A DNA stretch of 11,387 bases, taken from positions 1 through 11,387 of the forward strand of contig QYQC01000257.1 of assembly GCA_007280315.1 (NCBI GenBank), given 5' to 3'. The position numbers and the translations under genes were made by a program. Shown one piece after another: positions 1-7,210 of the stretch (position 1 is its first letter; every line of letters starts with the position of its first letter). Under the pieces are notes generated by a model, which saw only the letters and a program-made list of their open reading frames with translations, made no database searches and was not told the origin of the DNA. Origin of the DNA: Betaproteobacteria bacterium. GTDB lineage: Bacteria; Pseudomonadota; Gammaproteobacteria; Burkholderiales; SG8-39.

Positions 1-43
1 CAACCTTGGCAAGGTTGCGCTCTACCAACTGAGCTACTCCCGC
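1..43 (-). tRNA. tRNA-Gly (anticodon GCC), 5' part, cut by window edge
   Basis: Read on the minus strand, the sequence begins GCGGGAGTAGCTCAGTTGG, a standard tRNA 5' end. It has the first strand of the acceptor stem, a D-arm with the AGCTCAGTTGGTAGAGC core, and a complete anticodon arm CAACC-TTGCCAA-GGTTG with anticodon GCC at positions 8-10. The variable loop, T-arm and 3' acceptor strand lie beyond the left edge. The pattern matches bacterial tRNA-Gly(GCC), which decodes GGC and GGU. The gene follows pgsA in the same direction, as in the proteobacterial pgsA-tRNA-Gly-tRNA-Cys-tRNA-Leu cluster, so tRNA-Cys and tRNA-Leu may follow outside the window. Its own strong promoter lies just upstream. 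Confidence 0.96.
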
Positions 44-55
44 AGGAGGATGCGA

Positions 56-85
56 ATTATACCGGGGTTTGAGCCTTTCGTTCAA
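56..85 (-). promoter_or_regulatory. sigma-70 promoter of the tRNA-Gly gene
   Basis: On the minus strand there is a -35 box TTGAAC (positions 85-80), an 18-bp spacer, and a perfect -10 box TATAAT (61-56). The -10 box ends 12 bp before the mature tRNA 5' end, so transcription would start around position 49 and leave a very short leader for RNase P to remove. A perfect -10 with a short leader is typical of stable-RNA promoters. It implies that the tRNA is transcribed independently of the upstream uvrC-pgsA operon. The inverted repeat at 63-90 covers most of the spacer and the -35 box. Confidence 0.85.
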
Positions 86-90
86 CCCCG
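63..90. repeat. 7-bp inverted repeat spanning the spacer and -35 box of the tRNA promoter
   Basis: The arms CGGGGTT (63-69) and AACCCCG (84-90) are perfectly complementary, with a 14-base loop. One arm abuts the -10 box region and the other includes most of the -35 box. On the plus strand the dyad is followed by TTTTG, which looks weakly terminator-like, but no plus-strand gene ends here. On the minus strand no T tract follows, so it is not a convincing terminator for pgsA. It could be a regulator-binding dyad or chance in GC-rich DNA. The structure is directly visible and the function is unknown. Confidence 0.5.
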
Positions 91-183
91 TTTTGCATTG
101 TGGTTGAAGTACGGAGCAAGATGAAATGCGCTTTATTTTCACGTAGTCGTCTCGCGGGAAAACTGCGTGCGAGGAGCGTCTGG

Positions 184-753
184 TCAGCCATGTTTAATTA
201 CTGTGGGCAGTGCCATTTTGAGGTAGTAAAACATCGACCACAGCGTGAGCGCCGCCGCCAGAAGAATCAGCCCGGTGCCCCACTTCTGCGGCTGAAACGC
301 GCCGAGCGGTTCGTGATAGAGCAACATCGGAATCGCCACCATTTGTGACACGGTCTTGATCTTACCGAGAAGGGACACGGCGACGCTTTTTGCCGCGCCC
401 AGATGCGCCATCCATTCGCGCAGAGCCGAGATGGTAATTTCCCGGCCTATGATAATCACCGCAATGACGGCGTTGATCCGGTTGAGGTCAACCAGCACGA
501 TCAGCGCCGCTGCCACCATTAGTTTATCCGCGACCGGGTCGAGAAACGCGCCGAAAGCAGAAACCTGGTTGAGCTTGCGTGCGAGGTAACCGTCGAGCAG
601 GTCGGTTAGTGCTGCAACGGTGAACAGAACGGTTGCGACCAGGTTCTGCTCCGTCAGCGTGAGCCAGTTCGGTGGAAAATAAAATACGCCCACGAACAGC
701 GGAATCATCACAATGCGCATCCAGGTCAGCGCGTTGGGCAGGTTGAAACGCAT
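184..753 (-). CDS. pgsA: CDP-diacylglycerol--glycerol-3-phosphate 3-phosphatidyltransferase
   Basis: This integral membrane enzyme transfers a phosphatidyl group from CDP-diacylglycerol to glycerol-3-phosphate, the committed step to phosphatidylglycerol and cardiolipin. The 189-residue product carries the CDP-alcohol phosphotransferase signature D-x2-DG-x2-AR-x8-G-x3-D-x3-D: D51, D54, G55, A58, R59, G68, D72 and D76 are all present. Hydrophobic stretches near residues 13-27, 38-50, 78-102 and 160-178 are consistent with a multi-pass protein. The ATG at 753 is chosen because MRFNLPNALTWMRI aligns with the usual PgsA N-terminus (E. coli MQFNIPTLLTLFR). An in-frame TTG at 846 would add 31 atypical residues. 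The Shine-Dalgarno match (GGAT) is weak. It lies 114 bp downstream of uvrC, the usual proteobacterial partner, and is probably read through from it, as no clear promoter is visible in the gap. Confidence 0.96.
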   Translation of the reverse strand: MRFNLPNALTWMRIVMIPLFVGVFYFPPNWLTLTEQNLVATVLFTVAALTDLLDGYLARKLNQVSAFGAFLDPVADKLMVAAALIVLVDLNRINAVIAVIIIGREITISALREWMAHLGAAKSVAVSLLGKIKTVSQMVAIPMLLYHEPLGAFQPQKWGTGLILLAAALTLWSMFYYLKMALPTVIKHG

Positions 754-867
754 GGGCAATGATCCAAATTTATCCGGGTTTCTCGATTGCAGGCCGCATA
801 CAAGAACTGACACGGCGCTACCGGGGGTCGCGAAACGTATTGCCAAGATACCGCAATCGGCCGGACC

Positions 868-2694
868 TTAGTGCAACTCGAGGTAAATTTTTTCCGCCAG
901 TTTGCGACTGATGCCCTGAACCTGAGCCAGGTCGTCTATGCTCGCGCCTATCACCCCCTTCAGGCCGCCGAAGCGCGTCAGCAGTGCCTTGCGCCGTTTT
1001 GCGCCAACGCCGCTGATACCCTCCAGCGACGAGGTTACGCGCGCCTTTCCGCGGCGCGCGCGGTGGCCGGTAATAGCGAAGCGGTGCGCTTCGTCGCGGA
1101 TCGCTTGGATCAAATGCAGGCCCGGATTGTCGCGTTCAAGCTGGATGCTGCTTCTTGCATCGGCGCAGATCAGCTGTTCCAGCCCCGGCCTGCGATCTTC
1201 CCCCTTGGCAACACCGAAAAGAAAGGTATCATTCACGCCGAGTTCGGCCAGGACCTCCCGCGCGACGTTCACCTGACCCTTGCCGCCATCGATCAGTACC
1301 AGATCGGGCATGACGCCCTCCCCGCGCGAAATCTTCTCGTAGCGACGCTGCAGCACCGAACGCATCGCCGCGTAGTCGTCCCCGGCCTGGATCCCCGCGA
1401 TGTTGTAGCGCCGGTATTCCGAATTGCGCAGTTCGAGCCGATCATAGACAACGCAGGACGCAACGGTTGCCTCTCCCTGGGTATGACTGATGTCGAAGCA
1501 TTCGATGCGCTGCACCGTGTGCGGCAGCCCAAGGCCGTCGCGCAGTGCAGCCAGCCGTACTTCCTGGTTGCTCGCATGTGAGATTCGCTGCGCCAGCGCC
1601 AATTGCGCGTTCTTCTGCGCCATTTCCAGCCAGGCACGGCGCTGCGCCTGCGGCCGCGTAACCAGTTGCACCGGGTGCCCCGCCTGGTCCGACAGTGTAG
1701 TCTCGATCTCCTGTACGTCGAATTCCGCACCGACGACGATGACCGTCGGCACCTGTCGGTTGACGTAATGTTGCGCAAGGAACGCCTGAAGCACTTCTGT
1801 TTCGGTGCGCCCCTCGGCGTTCTGCGGGAAAAAGCTCTTGTCACCCAGATGGCGGCCGCGGCGCATCATCACCAGGTTGACGCAGGCGGCGCCACTGGCA
1901 CCGGCACATGCAATTACGTCGGCTTCGCCGCCGGTACTGCTCTCGGCATACTGCTTTTGCTGAGTAGTCGATAGCGCCTGGATCTGATCGCGGTAAAACG
2001 CGGCCTGCTCGTATCGCTGCTGCTCCGCCGCCTGCTGCATCTTGTTTCCCAGAGCCTGCAGCACGTCGTTTTCCCGACCCAGCAAGAACAATTCCGCGTT
2101 CTTCGCATCCACAGCGTAGCTGTCGCTGTCGATCAGGCCGACGCACGGTGCGGAACAGCGTCGGATCTGATGCAGCAGGCAGGGCCGGGAACGATTCTGG
2201 AACACTGAATCCTCGCAGGTACGCAGGCGGAATATTTTCTGCAATAGCTGGATGCTCTCGCGCACCGCGCCGGTATGCGGGAACGGTCCGAAATAACGGT
2301 GCCTGTCGTCGATCGCGCCGCGATGAAAACCAAGGCGCGCAAAGGTGTGGCCGCTGAGCATCAGAAACGGGTAGGACTTGTCGTCGCGGAACAGGATGTT
2401 GTAGCGCGGTGCAAGCGACTTGATCAGGTTGTTTTCCAGGATCAGCGCCTCAGCTTCCGAGCGTGTCACCGTGGTCTGCACCGCGGCCACCTGCGTCAGC
2501 ATCAGCGCAATGCGCGGGCTTTGTGCGGTTTTCTGAAAATACGAACTTACCCGTTTCTTCAGGTCACGTGCTTTACCCACATAGAGTACGTCGCTGCGGG
2601 CGTTGAGCATACGATAGACGCCCGGCAGATGCGGCAGGCTGCTGCTCAATGCCTGTGGATCGAATGCAGGTACAGGATCGGCGTGCGTCGTCAT
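868..2694 (-). CDS. uvrC: excinuclease ABC subunit UvrC
   Basis: This is the nuclease subunit of nucleotide excision repair, making the 3' and 5' incisions around a UvrAB-marked lesion. The 608-residue protein has all expected parts: an N-terminal GIY-YIG nuclease (GVY at 25-27, YVGKARDLKKR at 38-48), a cysteine set C160/C172/C180/C184 with the spacing of the [4Fe-4S] ligands known in E. coli UvrC, and a UVR (UvrB-interacting) helix pair around 208-243. These are followed by an RNase H-like C-terminal nuclease (ECFDISHTQG with D401, LIDGGKGQ with D469, DEAHRFA at 534-540) and tandem helix-hairpin-helix motifs at about 555-607. Its ATG overlaps the stop of the upstream uracil-DNA glycosylase gene (ATGA), so the two are probably translationally coupled. 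No strong Shine-Dalgarno precedes it. It appears intact and of normal length. Confidence 0.98.
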   Translation of the reverse strand: MTTHADPVPAFDPQALSSSLPHLPGVYRMLNARSDVLYVGKARDLKKRVSSYFQKTAQSPRIALMLTQVAAVQTTVTRSEAEALILENNLIKSLAPRYNILFRDDKSYPFLMLSGHTFARLGFHRGAIDDRHRYFGPFPHTGAVRESIQLLQKIFRLRTCEDSVFQNRSRPCLLHQIRRCSAPCVGLIDSDSYAVDAKNAELFLLGRENDVLQALGNKMQQAAEQQRYEQAAFYRDQIQALSTTQQKQYAESSTGGEADVIACAGASGAACVNLVMMRRGRHLGDKSFFPQNAEGRTETEVLQAFLAQHYVNRQVPTVIVVGAEFDVQEIETTLSDQAGHPVQLVTRPQAQRRAWLEMAQKNAQLALAQRISHASNQEVRLAALRDGLGLPHTVQRIECFDISHTQGEATVASCVVYDRLELRNSEYRRYNIAGIQAGDDYAAMRSVLQRRYEKISRGEGVMPDLVLIDGGKGQVNVAREVLAELGVNDTFLFGVAKGEDRRPGLEQLICADARSSIQLERDNPGLHLIQAIRDEAHRFAITGHRARRGKARVTSSLEGISGVGAKRRKALLTRFGGLKGVIGASIDDLAQVQGISRKLAEKIYLELH

Positions 2695-3344
2695 GGTCGC
2701 GTCAGCTCGGCTGCGATGTCGCGCAATACTGCCTGGAACATGGTTTCAGTGAGCCTCTTTGTCTGAGTGTTGTAGCGGCTGCAATGGTAGCTATCGTATA
2801 GACGGATGCTCCTGGCTGAATTAGGCGTCGATGGCAGGTCATGCACCGCATGATGGGCGAATTTTCGGCTCGTGCGCTTGAGGCCGCAGGCCAGCAGCAC
2901 CGCCTGGTGGGCTATGCTTCCCAATGCGAGAATCACGCGCGGAGGCTGCGCTCGCAACTCGGCCGCTAGGTATCGATTGCAGCAGCGTATTTCCTCTGGC
3001 AGCGGCTTATTCTGCGGGGGCAGACATTTCACCGCGTTGCTGATGCGGCAATCTAACAACTGCAGCACGTCATCCGCCGACTCCGAAACGGCGCGGCTGG
3101 CAAAGCCGAATTGGTGCAAGCTACGATAGAGCAGGATTCCGGCATGATCGCCGGTAAAGGGCCGCCCGGTGCGGTTGGCCCCGTGCATCCCGGGCGCAAG
3201 GCCCACAATCAGCAGCTTTGCCTTGGCGTCACCGAACGCGGGTACCGGCCTTGCGTGATAGCCGGGGTGATCGCGCCGCACTTGATCGAGAAAACCGGCA
3301 AGCCGCGGGCAATCGCGGCACTCGAGGCTGAAGCTGTCCGGCAT
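2691..3344 (-). CDS. uracil-DNA glycosylase, family 5 (UdgB-like), Fe-S
   Basis: This enzyme probably removes uracil, and perhaps other deaminated bases, from DNA to start base excision repair. The 217-residue product has the family 5 motif 1 GLAPGMHGANRTGRPFTGD (48-66), which lacks the polar catalytic residue of family 1 enzymes at the usual place. It also has motif 2 as DSYHCSRYNTQT (184-195). Cysteines C9, C12, C107 and C122 match the four ligands of the [4Fe-4S] cluster in family 4/5 glycosylases, and KCLPPQNKP (106-114) is the typical third-ligand region. The start at 3344 is set by the LECRDCPRL N-terminus and a modest CGGAA upstream. The reading frame stays open further upstream, but that stretch is antisense-like shadow inside nagZ. 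It lies 44 bp after nagZ and overlaps uvrC by 4 bp. Family 4 is the main alternative, and the motif 1 sequence argues for family 5. Confidence 0.9.
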   Translation of the reverse strand: MPDSFSLECRDCPRLAGFLDQVRRDHPGYHARPVPAFGDAKAKLLIVGLAPGMHGANRTGRPFTGDHAGILLYRSLHQFGFASRAVSESADDVLQLLDCRISNAVKCLPPQNKPLPEEIRCCNRYLAAELRAQPPRVILALGSIAHQAVLLACGLKRTSRKFAHHAVHDLPSTPNSARSIRLYDSYHCSRYNTQTKRLTETMFQAVLRDIAAELTRP

Positions 3345-3388
3345 GGAAAATTCCGCGAAATGTGCTGAACGCTGGCGCTGCCCGGCAC

Positions 3389-4438
3389 TCAGGCCTGACT
3401 GGCGACAAACCGATCCAGTCTTGCCCTGGCCAGCGAAAAACGCGGGATTGACTGCAGCGCTTCCAGGCCAGGGGCAAGGCGAGCGCCGCGCATCGCCTCG
3501 GCGCGACGCTGGTTCAGCACGCTGGATGGCAAACCTGCAAGCAATTCGCCTGTTGCACCAGGCGCATTGCACAGCAGCACCATGTCGCAACCGGCCGCCA
3601 GTGCCGCCTGCGCTCGCGCGACCACGCCGCCGGCCACGCTCGCCCCCTCCATCGACAGGTCGTCGCTGAATATCATGCCGTCGAATCCCATTTGTCCACG
3701 CAGAATCTGCTGCAGCCATTGGGCGGAGAATCCCGCTGGATGCGCATCGATCTCCGGGTAGATTACATGCGCCGGCATCACCGACGACAGCCCCTGTTTG
3801 ATCAATTCCCTGTAGGGCAGCAGGTCGGCCGCTTCGATCTCGGCATATGGGCGCGCATCCACCGGCACCGCAAGATGGGAGTCGGCCCTGACGTAGCCGT
3901 GCCCGGGGAAATGCTTGCCCACGCTCGCCATCCCCGCCTCGCGCAGGCCTGCGATCAAAGCCGCGGACAGCTGCGAAATCGCTTCGGGGTTGGCGTGGAA
4001 GGCGCGATCGCCGATCACCCCGCTCTCGCCGAAATCCACGTCCAGAACCGGGGTAAAGCTGAAGTCCACGCCGCAGGCCAGCAGTTCGCTTGCCAGCACG
4101 TAGGCGATATCGCGCGCGGCTTTGCACGCTTCGGCGCGGTTGCGGTCCCAGGCCTCCCCCAGGCGGCGCATCGGCGGTATGCGCGAAAAACCCTGCTGAA
4201 AGCGCTGCACCCGGCCACCCTCATGATCGACCGCGATCAGCAGTTCGGGTTGGCGCTGCGCACGAATCGCGGCTGTCAGTGCGCACAGCTGTTTCGGCGA
4301 GCTGTAGTTGCGTGAAAACAGAATCACCCCGCCTACCAGCGGATGGCGCAATACTTCGCATTCGGCCTCGACCAGTTCCAGGCCGGCCACGTCGAGCATC
4401 ACCGGGCCCAGGGCGCCAACCGCGCGTGCTTCACTCAT
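3389..4438 (-). CDS. nagZ: beta-N-acetylhexosaminidase NagZ (GH3), peptidoglycan recycling
   Basis: This cytoplasmic glycosidase removes N-acetylglucosamine from GlcNAc-1,6-anhydro-MurNAc peptides taken up during cell-wall recycling. In many Gram-negative bacteria its products influence AmpC induction. The 349-residue GH3 protein has no signal peptide. It shows LIAVDHEGGRVQRF (67-80), the KHFPGHG loop (175-181) leading to the D186-S187-H188 element that acts as acid/base in NagZ enzymes, and FSDDLSMEGA (257-266) holding the nucleophilic aspartate, probably D259. The ATG at 4438 gives the normal length, and an upstream in-frame start at 4489 would add 17 residues inside acpS. The gene overlaps acpS by 8 bp (ATGAGTGA), so it is probably translated with it. 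The C-terminal 50 residues are less conserved but continue in frame to the stop. Confidence 0.95.
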   Translation of the reverse strand: MSEARAVGALGPVMLDVAGLELVEAECEVLRHPLVGGVILFSRNYSSPKQLCALTAAIRAQRQPELLIAVDHEGGRVQRFQQGFSRIPPMRRLGEAWDRNRAEACKAARDIAYVLASELLACGVDFSFTPVLDVDFGESGVIGDRAFHANPEAISQLSAALIAGLREAGMASVGKHFPGHGYVRADSHLAVPVDARPYAEIEAADLLPYRELIKQGLSSVMPAHVIYPEIDAHPAGFSAQWLQQILRGQMGFDGMIFSDDLSMEGASVAGGVVARAQAALAAGCDMVLLCNAPGATGELLAGLPSSVLNQRRAEAMRGARLAPGLEALQSIPRFSLARARLDRFVASQA

Positions 4439-4820
4439 GTCTATCCCCTTCCAAAACCACGAACGCGCAGGCCATTTCGACTTCGTCACTCAGGCTGAGG
4501 TGCGCCCGGTCGATGCCGCGCTGCTTGAGCAAGGCCGCGAGCGGCTCCGAGAACTCCAGGTAGGGCCTGCCCGAGCGTTCGTTGGCGACGCTGACGTTAT
4601 GCCAGTTGACCGGAAAATGAATGCCGGTGCCCATGGCCTTGGAAAACGCTTCCTTGGCGGCAAAGCGTTTGGCCAGATAATGCGCCGGCTTGAGGTGCGA
4701 ACAAAAGCGCCGGTATTCGCGTTCGACCAGCACGCGCTGGGCGAAGCGGTGGCCAAAGCGCGCCAGCGCTCGCTCGATGCGGCGGATGTCGATCAGGTCG
4801 GTGCCGGTACCCAGAATCAC
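4431..4820 (-). CDS. acpS: holo-[acyl-carrier-protein] synthase
   Basis: AcpS transfers 4'-phosphopantetheine from coenzyme A to a serine of acyl carrier protein, activating it for fatty acid synthesis. The product is 129 residues (E. coli enzyme 126). It has the N-terminal GTGTDLIDIRRIE motif with the Mg-binding D8, and KRFAAKEAFSKAMGTG (51-66) with the second metal ligand E57. The start is a GTG at 4820 that overlaps the pdxJ stop (GTGA). The frame is open further upstream to 5027, but that extension lies wholly inside pdxJ and has no family similarity. The pdxJ-acpS pair is conserved in proteobacteria. Its end overlaps the nagZ start by 8 bp. Confidence 0.96.
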   Translation of the reverse strand: MILGTGTDLIDIRRIERALARFGHRFAQRVLVEREYRRFCSHLKPAHYLAKRFAAKEAFSKAMGTGIHFPVNWHNVSVANERSGRPYLEFSEPLAALLKQRGIDRAHLSLSDEVEMACAFVVLEGDRHE

Positions 4821-5542
4821 GCGCGCCGTGCTTCGGTCATCAACCGTTTCATTTCGCGCACCGCCGACTCCCAGCCGACGAAAACAGCGTGCGCCACGAT
4901 GGCGTGGCCGATATTGAGTTCGGCGATGCCCTGCACTGCGGCGACCGGACCTACATTGTCGTAGTGCAAGCCGTGGCCGGCGTTTACTTTCAAGCCGATG
5001 GCATTTCCGTGCTTCACCGCCTCGCAAATGCGCCTGAACTCGGCCTGCTGCTCCTCACCCGCCGTGTCGGCGTAGTGGCCGGTGTGCAGTTCGATCACCG
5101 GCGCTCCGGCCGCCTTGGCGGCGTCGATCTGGGCGCTATCGGCATTGATGAACAGCGACACGCGGATTCCCGATTCACCGAGCAATTGACAAGCCTGGCG
5201 AACGCGGTCGAACTGACTGACGACGTCCAGACCGCCCTCCGTGGTCAGTTCCATGCGCCGTTCAGGCACCAGGCATACGTCGTGGGGACGCACACGCAGC
5301 GCAATCTGTAGCATTTCGCGCGTCACCGCGGACTCCAGGTTCATGCGCTTGCGCAGTTGTCCGCGCAACATCTCGACATCACGGTCCTGGATGTGGCGCC
5401 GGTCTTCGCGCAAATGCAGCGTGATCGCATCTGCGCCGGCATCCTCTGCGAGCAGGGCCGCGCGCACCGGGTCCGGATAGCTCGTGCCACGCACCTGGCG
5501 CAGCGTGGCCACATGGTCGATATTTACGCCAAGTTCGATCAC
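4817..5542 (-). CDS. pdxJ: pyridoxine 5'-phosphate synthase
   Basis: PdxJ condenses 3-amino-1-hydroxyacetone 1-phosphate with 1-deoxy-D-xylulose 5-phosphate to form pyridoxine 5'-phosphate in the DXP-dependent vitamin B6 pathway. The 241-residue TIM-barrel protein opens with IELGVNIDHVATLRQVRGT. It carries the signatures ITLHLREDRRHIQ (40-52, H43 and R45), NLE with E70, ELHTGHYAD (151-159) and the phosphate-loop region NAGHGLHYDN (187-196, H190). These match the active-site positions of the E. coli enzyme. The start is GTG at 5542, overlapping the recO stop by 4 bp (GTGA), and the end overlaps acpS in the same way. It sits in the conserved recO-pdxJ-acpS order and looks intact. Confidence 0.97.
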   Translation of the reverse strand: MIELGVNIDHVATLRQVRGTSYPDPVRAALLAEDAGADAITLHLREDRRHIQDRDVEMLRGQLRKRMNLESAVTREMLQIALRVRPHDVCLVPERRMELTTEGGLDVVSQFDRVRQACQLLGESGIRVSLFINADSAQIDAAKAAGAPVIELHTGHYADTAGEEQQAEFRRICEAVKHGNAIGLKVNAGHGLHYDNVGPVAAVQGIAELNIGHAIVAHAVFVGWESAVREMKRLMTEARRA

Positions 5543-6282
5543 AGTTGTCGCAGCTCCTCGAATATGCGCCGGCTGTTGAGCGGTTTTTGCTCCAGACGAT
5601 GGCTGATCAGCAGGCGCATCAGCGCCTTAGCCTGCTGCAGCGTCTGCGGATCGCTGTAGTCGTCGTGCACAATGTCCAGCAGCGTCTGTCCCGAAACTAC
5701 CAGTCCCGCATGCGCAGCACCGTTTACCGCGACCGGTCCGCGTTCGGGGTCGTACGCATAGGAATGGCCCGGCTCGATTCCCGCGCCGCTGGCGCAGTCC
5801 CGATCCAGCGCCAGTGCGTAGCCCAGTTCGCGCAGCAGCGCTTTTTCGAAGCGGCGCAGCACCGCCCCCGGTCGCGGCTCCTCTGCCAGACGCGCCAGCG
5901 CTGCCTGATAATCCAGGAACAGCTGCTCGTGCGCGTCTTCGCGCGGCAACAATTTCAACAACAATTCGTTAAGATAAAAACCGCACAACAGCGCCTGGCC
6001 CTGCAAGCGCTGTTGTCCGCCCTGCCATTCCGCACGCAGCAGCAGGCGCAGCTCGCCGCGCCCGGACCAGGACAATCCCAGGGGCTGAAACGCCATTATG
6101 CTGCCGCGCAGGGCCGAGCGCGGACGCTTGGCGCCGCGCGCAACCATGGCGACGCGGCCATGAGAGCGGGTAAATGCTTCCACCACCAGGCTGGTCTCGC
6201 GAAAGGCGTAGGTATGCAACACATACCCGGGCTGGTTGTCCTGTCGCGCGCGCGCGTTCATTGGACTATCACGTTGCTGCAT
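5539..6282 (-). CDS. recO: DNA repair protein RecO
   Basis: RecO works with RecR, and RecF where present, to load RecA onto SSB-coated single-stranded DNA during gap repair. It can also anneal complementary strands. The 247-residue product has the N-terminal OB-fold region GYVLHTYAFRETSLVVEAFTR (near 19-39), followed by HGRVAMVARGAKRPRS (41-56). The mid-region ALLCGFYLNELLLKLLPREDAHEQLF (97-122) and the closing KPLNSRRIFEELRQL are typical of RecO. No four-cysteine zinc finger of the Deinococcus type is seen. The start is uncertain: ATG at 6282 or ATG at 6261 (seven residues shorter), and neither has a good Shine-Dalgarno. A 34-bp gap separates it from era. It overlaps pdxJ by 4 bp. Confidence 0.95.
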   Translation of the reverse strand: MQQRDSPMNARARQDNQPGYVLHTYAFRETSLVVEAFTRSHGRVAMVARGAKRPRSALRGSIMAFQPLGLSWSGRGELRLLLRAEWQGGQQRLQGQALLCGFYLNELLLKLLPREDAHEQLFLDYQAALARLAEEPRPGAVLRRFEKALLRELGYALALDRDCASGAGIEPGHSYAYDPERGPVAVNGAAHAGLVVSGQTLLDIVHDDYSDPQTLQQAKALMRLLISHRLEQKPLNSRRIFEELRQL

Positions 6283-6316
6283 ATCGAGGACGGTCGTTTG
6301 CTGCGGCCCGTCGGAC

Positions 6317-7210
6317 TCATGGTTCGAATCCCAGGTTCTTCAGCGTGCGTTCGTCATCGGCCCAGCCGTGTTTAACCTTTACCCATATTTGCAGGAACAC
6401 TTTGCCACCGAATAGCTTCTCCATGTCGCGCCGCGCGTCGGTTCCGATCAGCTTCAGTTTCTCCCCGCCCTTGCCGATGACCATCGCCTTGTGGCTGGCC
6501 TTGTCGACGATGATGGCCACATGGATGCGGCGCAGCTTGCCCTCGGTTTCAAATTTCTCGATGCAGGTGCTGGCGCCATAGGGCAATTCATCCCCGAGTT
6601 GCCGGAACAACTTCTCCCGCACCAGTTCCGCTGCGAGAAAGCGTTCGCTGCGGTCGGTAACTTCGCCTGCGGAATAGATTGCCGGCTGCTGCGGCAGGTG
6701 CACTCGCAACGCTTTCAGCAATTGTTGCGTCTGCTCGCCGCTCTTGGCGCAAAGCGGCACGATATCGGAAAAGCTGCGCTCGGCCTGCAGTTGCGCAAGC
6801 AACGGCAGCAGCAGCTTCTTGTCCGCCAGGCGATCGATCTTGTTCAGCGCCAGTACCGCCGGGCGTCCGGGCGGCAGCAAATCGAATACCTGGCGGTCTT
6901 CGCGGCTGATGCGACCGGCTTCGATCACCGTAAGTATCAGGTCCACGTCCTGCAGTGCCTGAGTGATGCTGCGGTTCATCAGACGATTGAGTACGCTGGT
7001 GTTCTTGGTCTGAAATCCCGGCGTGTCGACAAACACGTATTGCGTGTCCGCGCTGCTAAGTATGCCGGTGATCCTATGGCGCGTGGTCTGCGCTTTGCGC
7101 GAGGTGATGCTGATCTTTTTTCCGATCAGGTAATTCAGCAGCGTGGACTTGCCCACATTGGGCCGCCCGACGATGGCGATCGTGCCACAGCGATAGTCCG
7201 TGGCGCTCAC
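6317..7210 (-). CDS. era: GTPase Era
   Basis: Era is an essential GTPase that binds the 3' end of 16S rRNA and helps mature the 30S subunit. The 297-residue product has G1 GRPNVGKST (15-23), the G2 region AQTTRHRI (40-47), G3 DTPG (62-65), G4 NKID (123-126) and a G5 that reads CAK (154-156) where SAK is usual. The C-terminal KH domain includes VIGKGGEKLKLIG (244-256) and ends HGWADDERTLKNLGFEP. The start is GTG at 7210, which overlaps the rnc stop (GTGA) and gives the usual length. An open frame upstream to 7312 lies inside rnc and does not resemble Era. The rnc-era pairing is conserved widely and links RNase III rRNA cutting with 30S assembly. Confidence 0.97.
   Translation of the reverse strand: MSATDYRCGTIAIVGRPNVGKSTLLNYLIGKKISITSRKAQTTRHRITGILSSADTQYVFVDTPGFQTKNTSVLNRLMNRSITQALQDVDLILTVIEAGRISREDRQVFDLLPPGRPAVLALNKIDRLADKKLLLPLLAQLQAERSFSDIVPLCAKSGEQTQQLLKALRVHLPQQPAIYSAGEVTDRSERFLAAELVREKLFRQLGDELPYGASTCIEKFETEGKLRRIHVAIIVDKASHKAMVIGKGGEKLKLIGTDARRDMEKLFGGKVFLQIWVKVKHGWADDERTLKNLGFEP

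Noticed and set aside
126..173. CTCGC/GCGAG inverted repeat after pgsA as a terminator
   Set aside because: The 5-bp stem has a long loop and no T tract follows on the minus strand.
754..846. Longer PgsA starting at TTG 846
   Set aside because: The extra 31 residues do not match the family N-terminus, whereas the ATG at 753 aligns directly with known PgsA starts.
3345..4127. Upstream extension of the uracil-DNA glycosylase frame to give a 478-residue protein
   Set aside because: The extra part lies inside nagZ in another frame, is Arg/Gly/Ala-rich and low in complexity, and matches no known domain. Family 5 glycosylases are about 200-260 residues and the normal N-terminal cysteine motif begins right after 3344.
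5545..6375. 276-residue plus-strand open frame opposite recO, and a similar one at 6491-7321 opposite era
   Set aside because: Both are antisense to conserved genes and show shadow-type composition. Neither has recognisable motifs.
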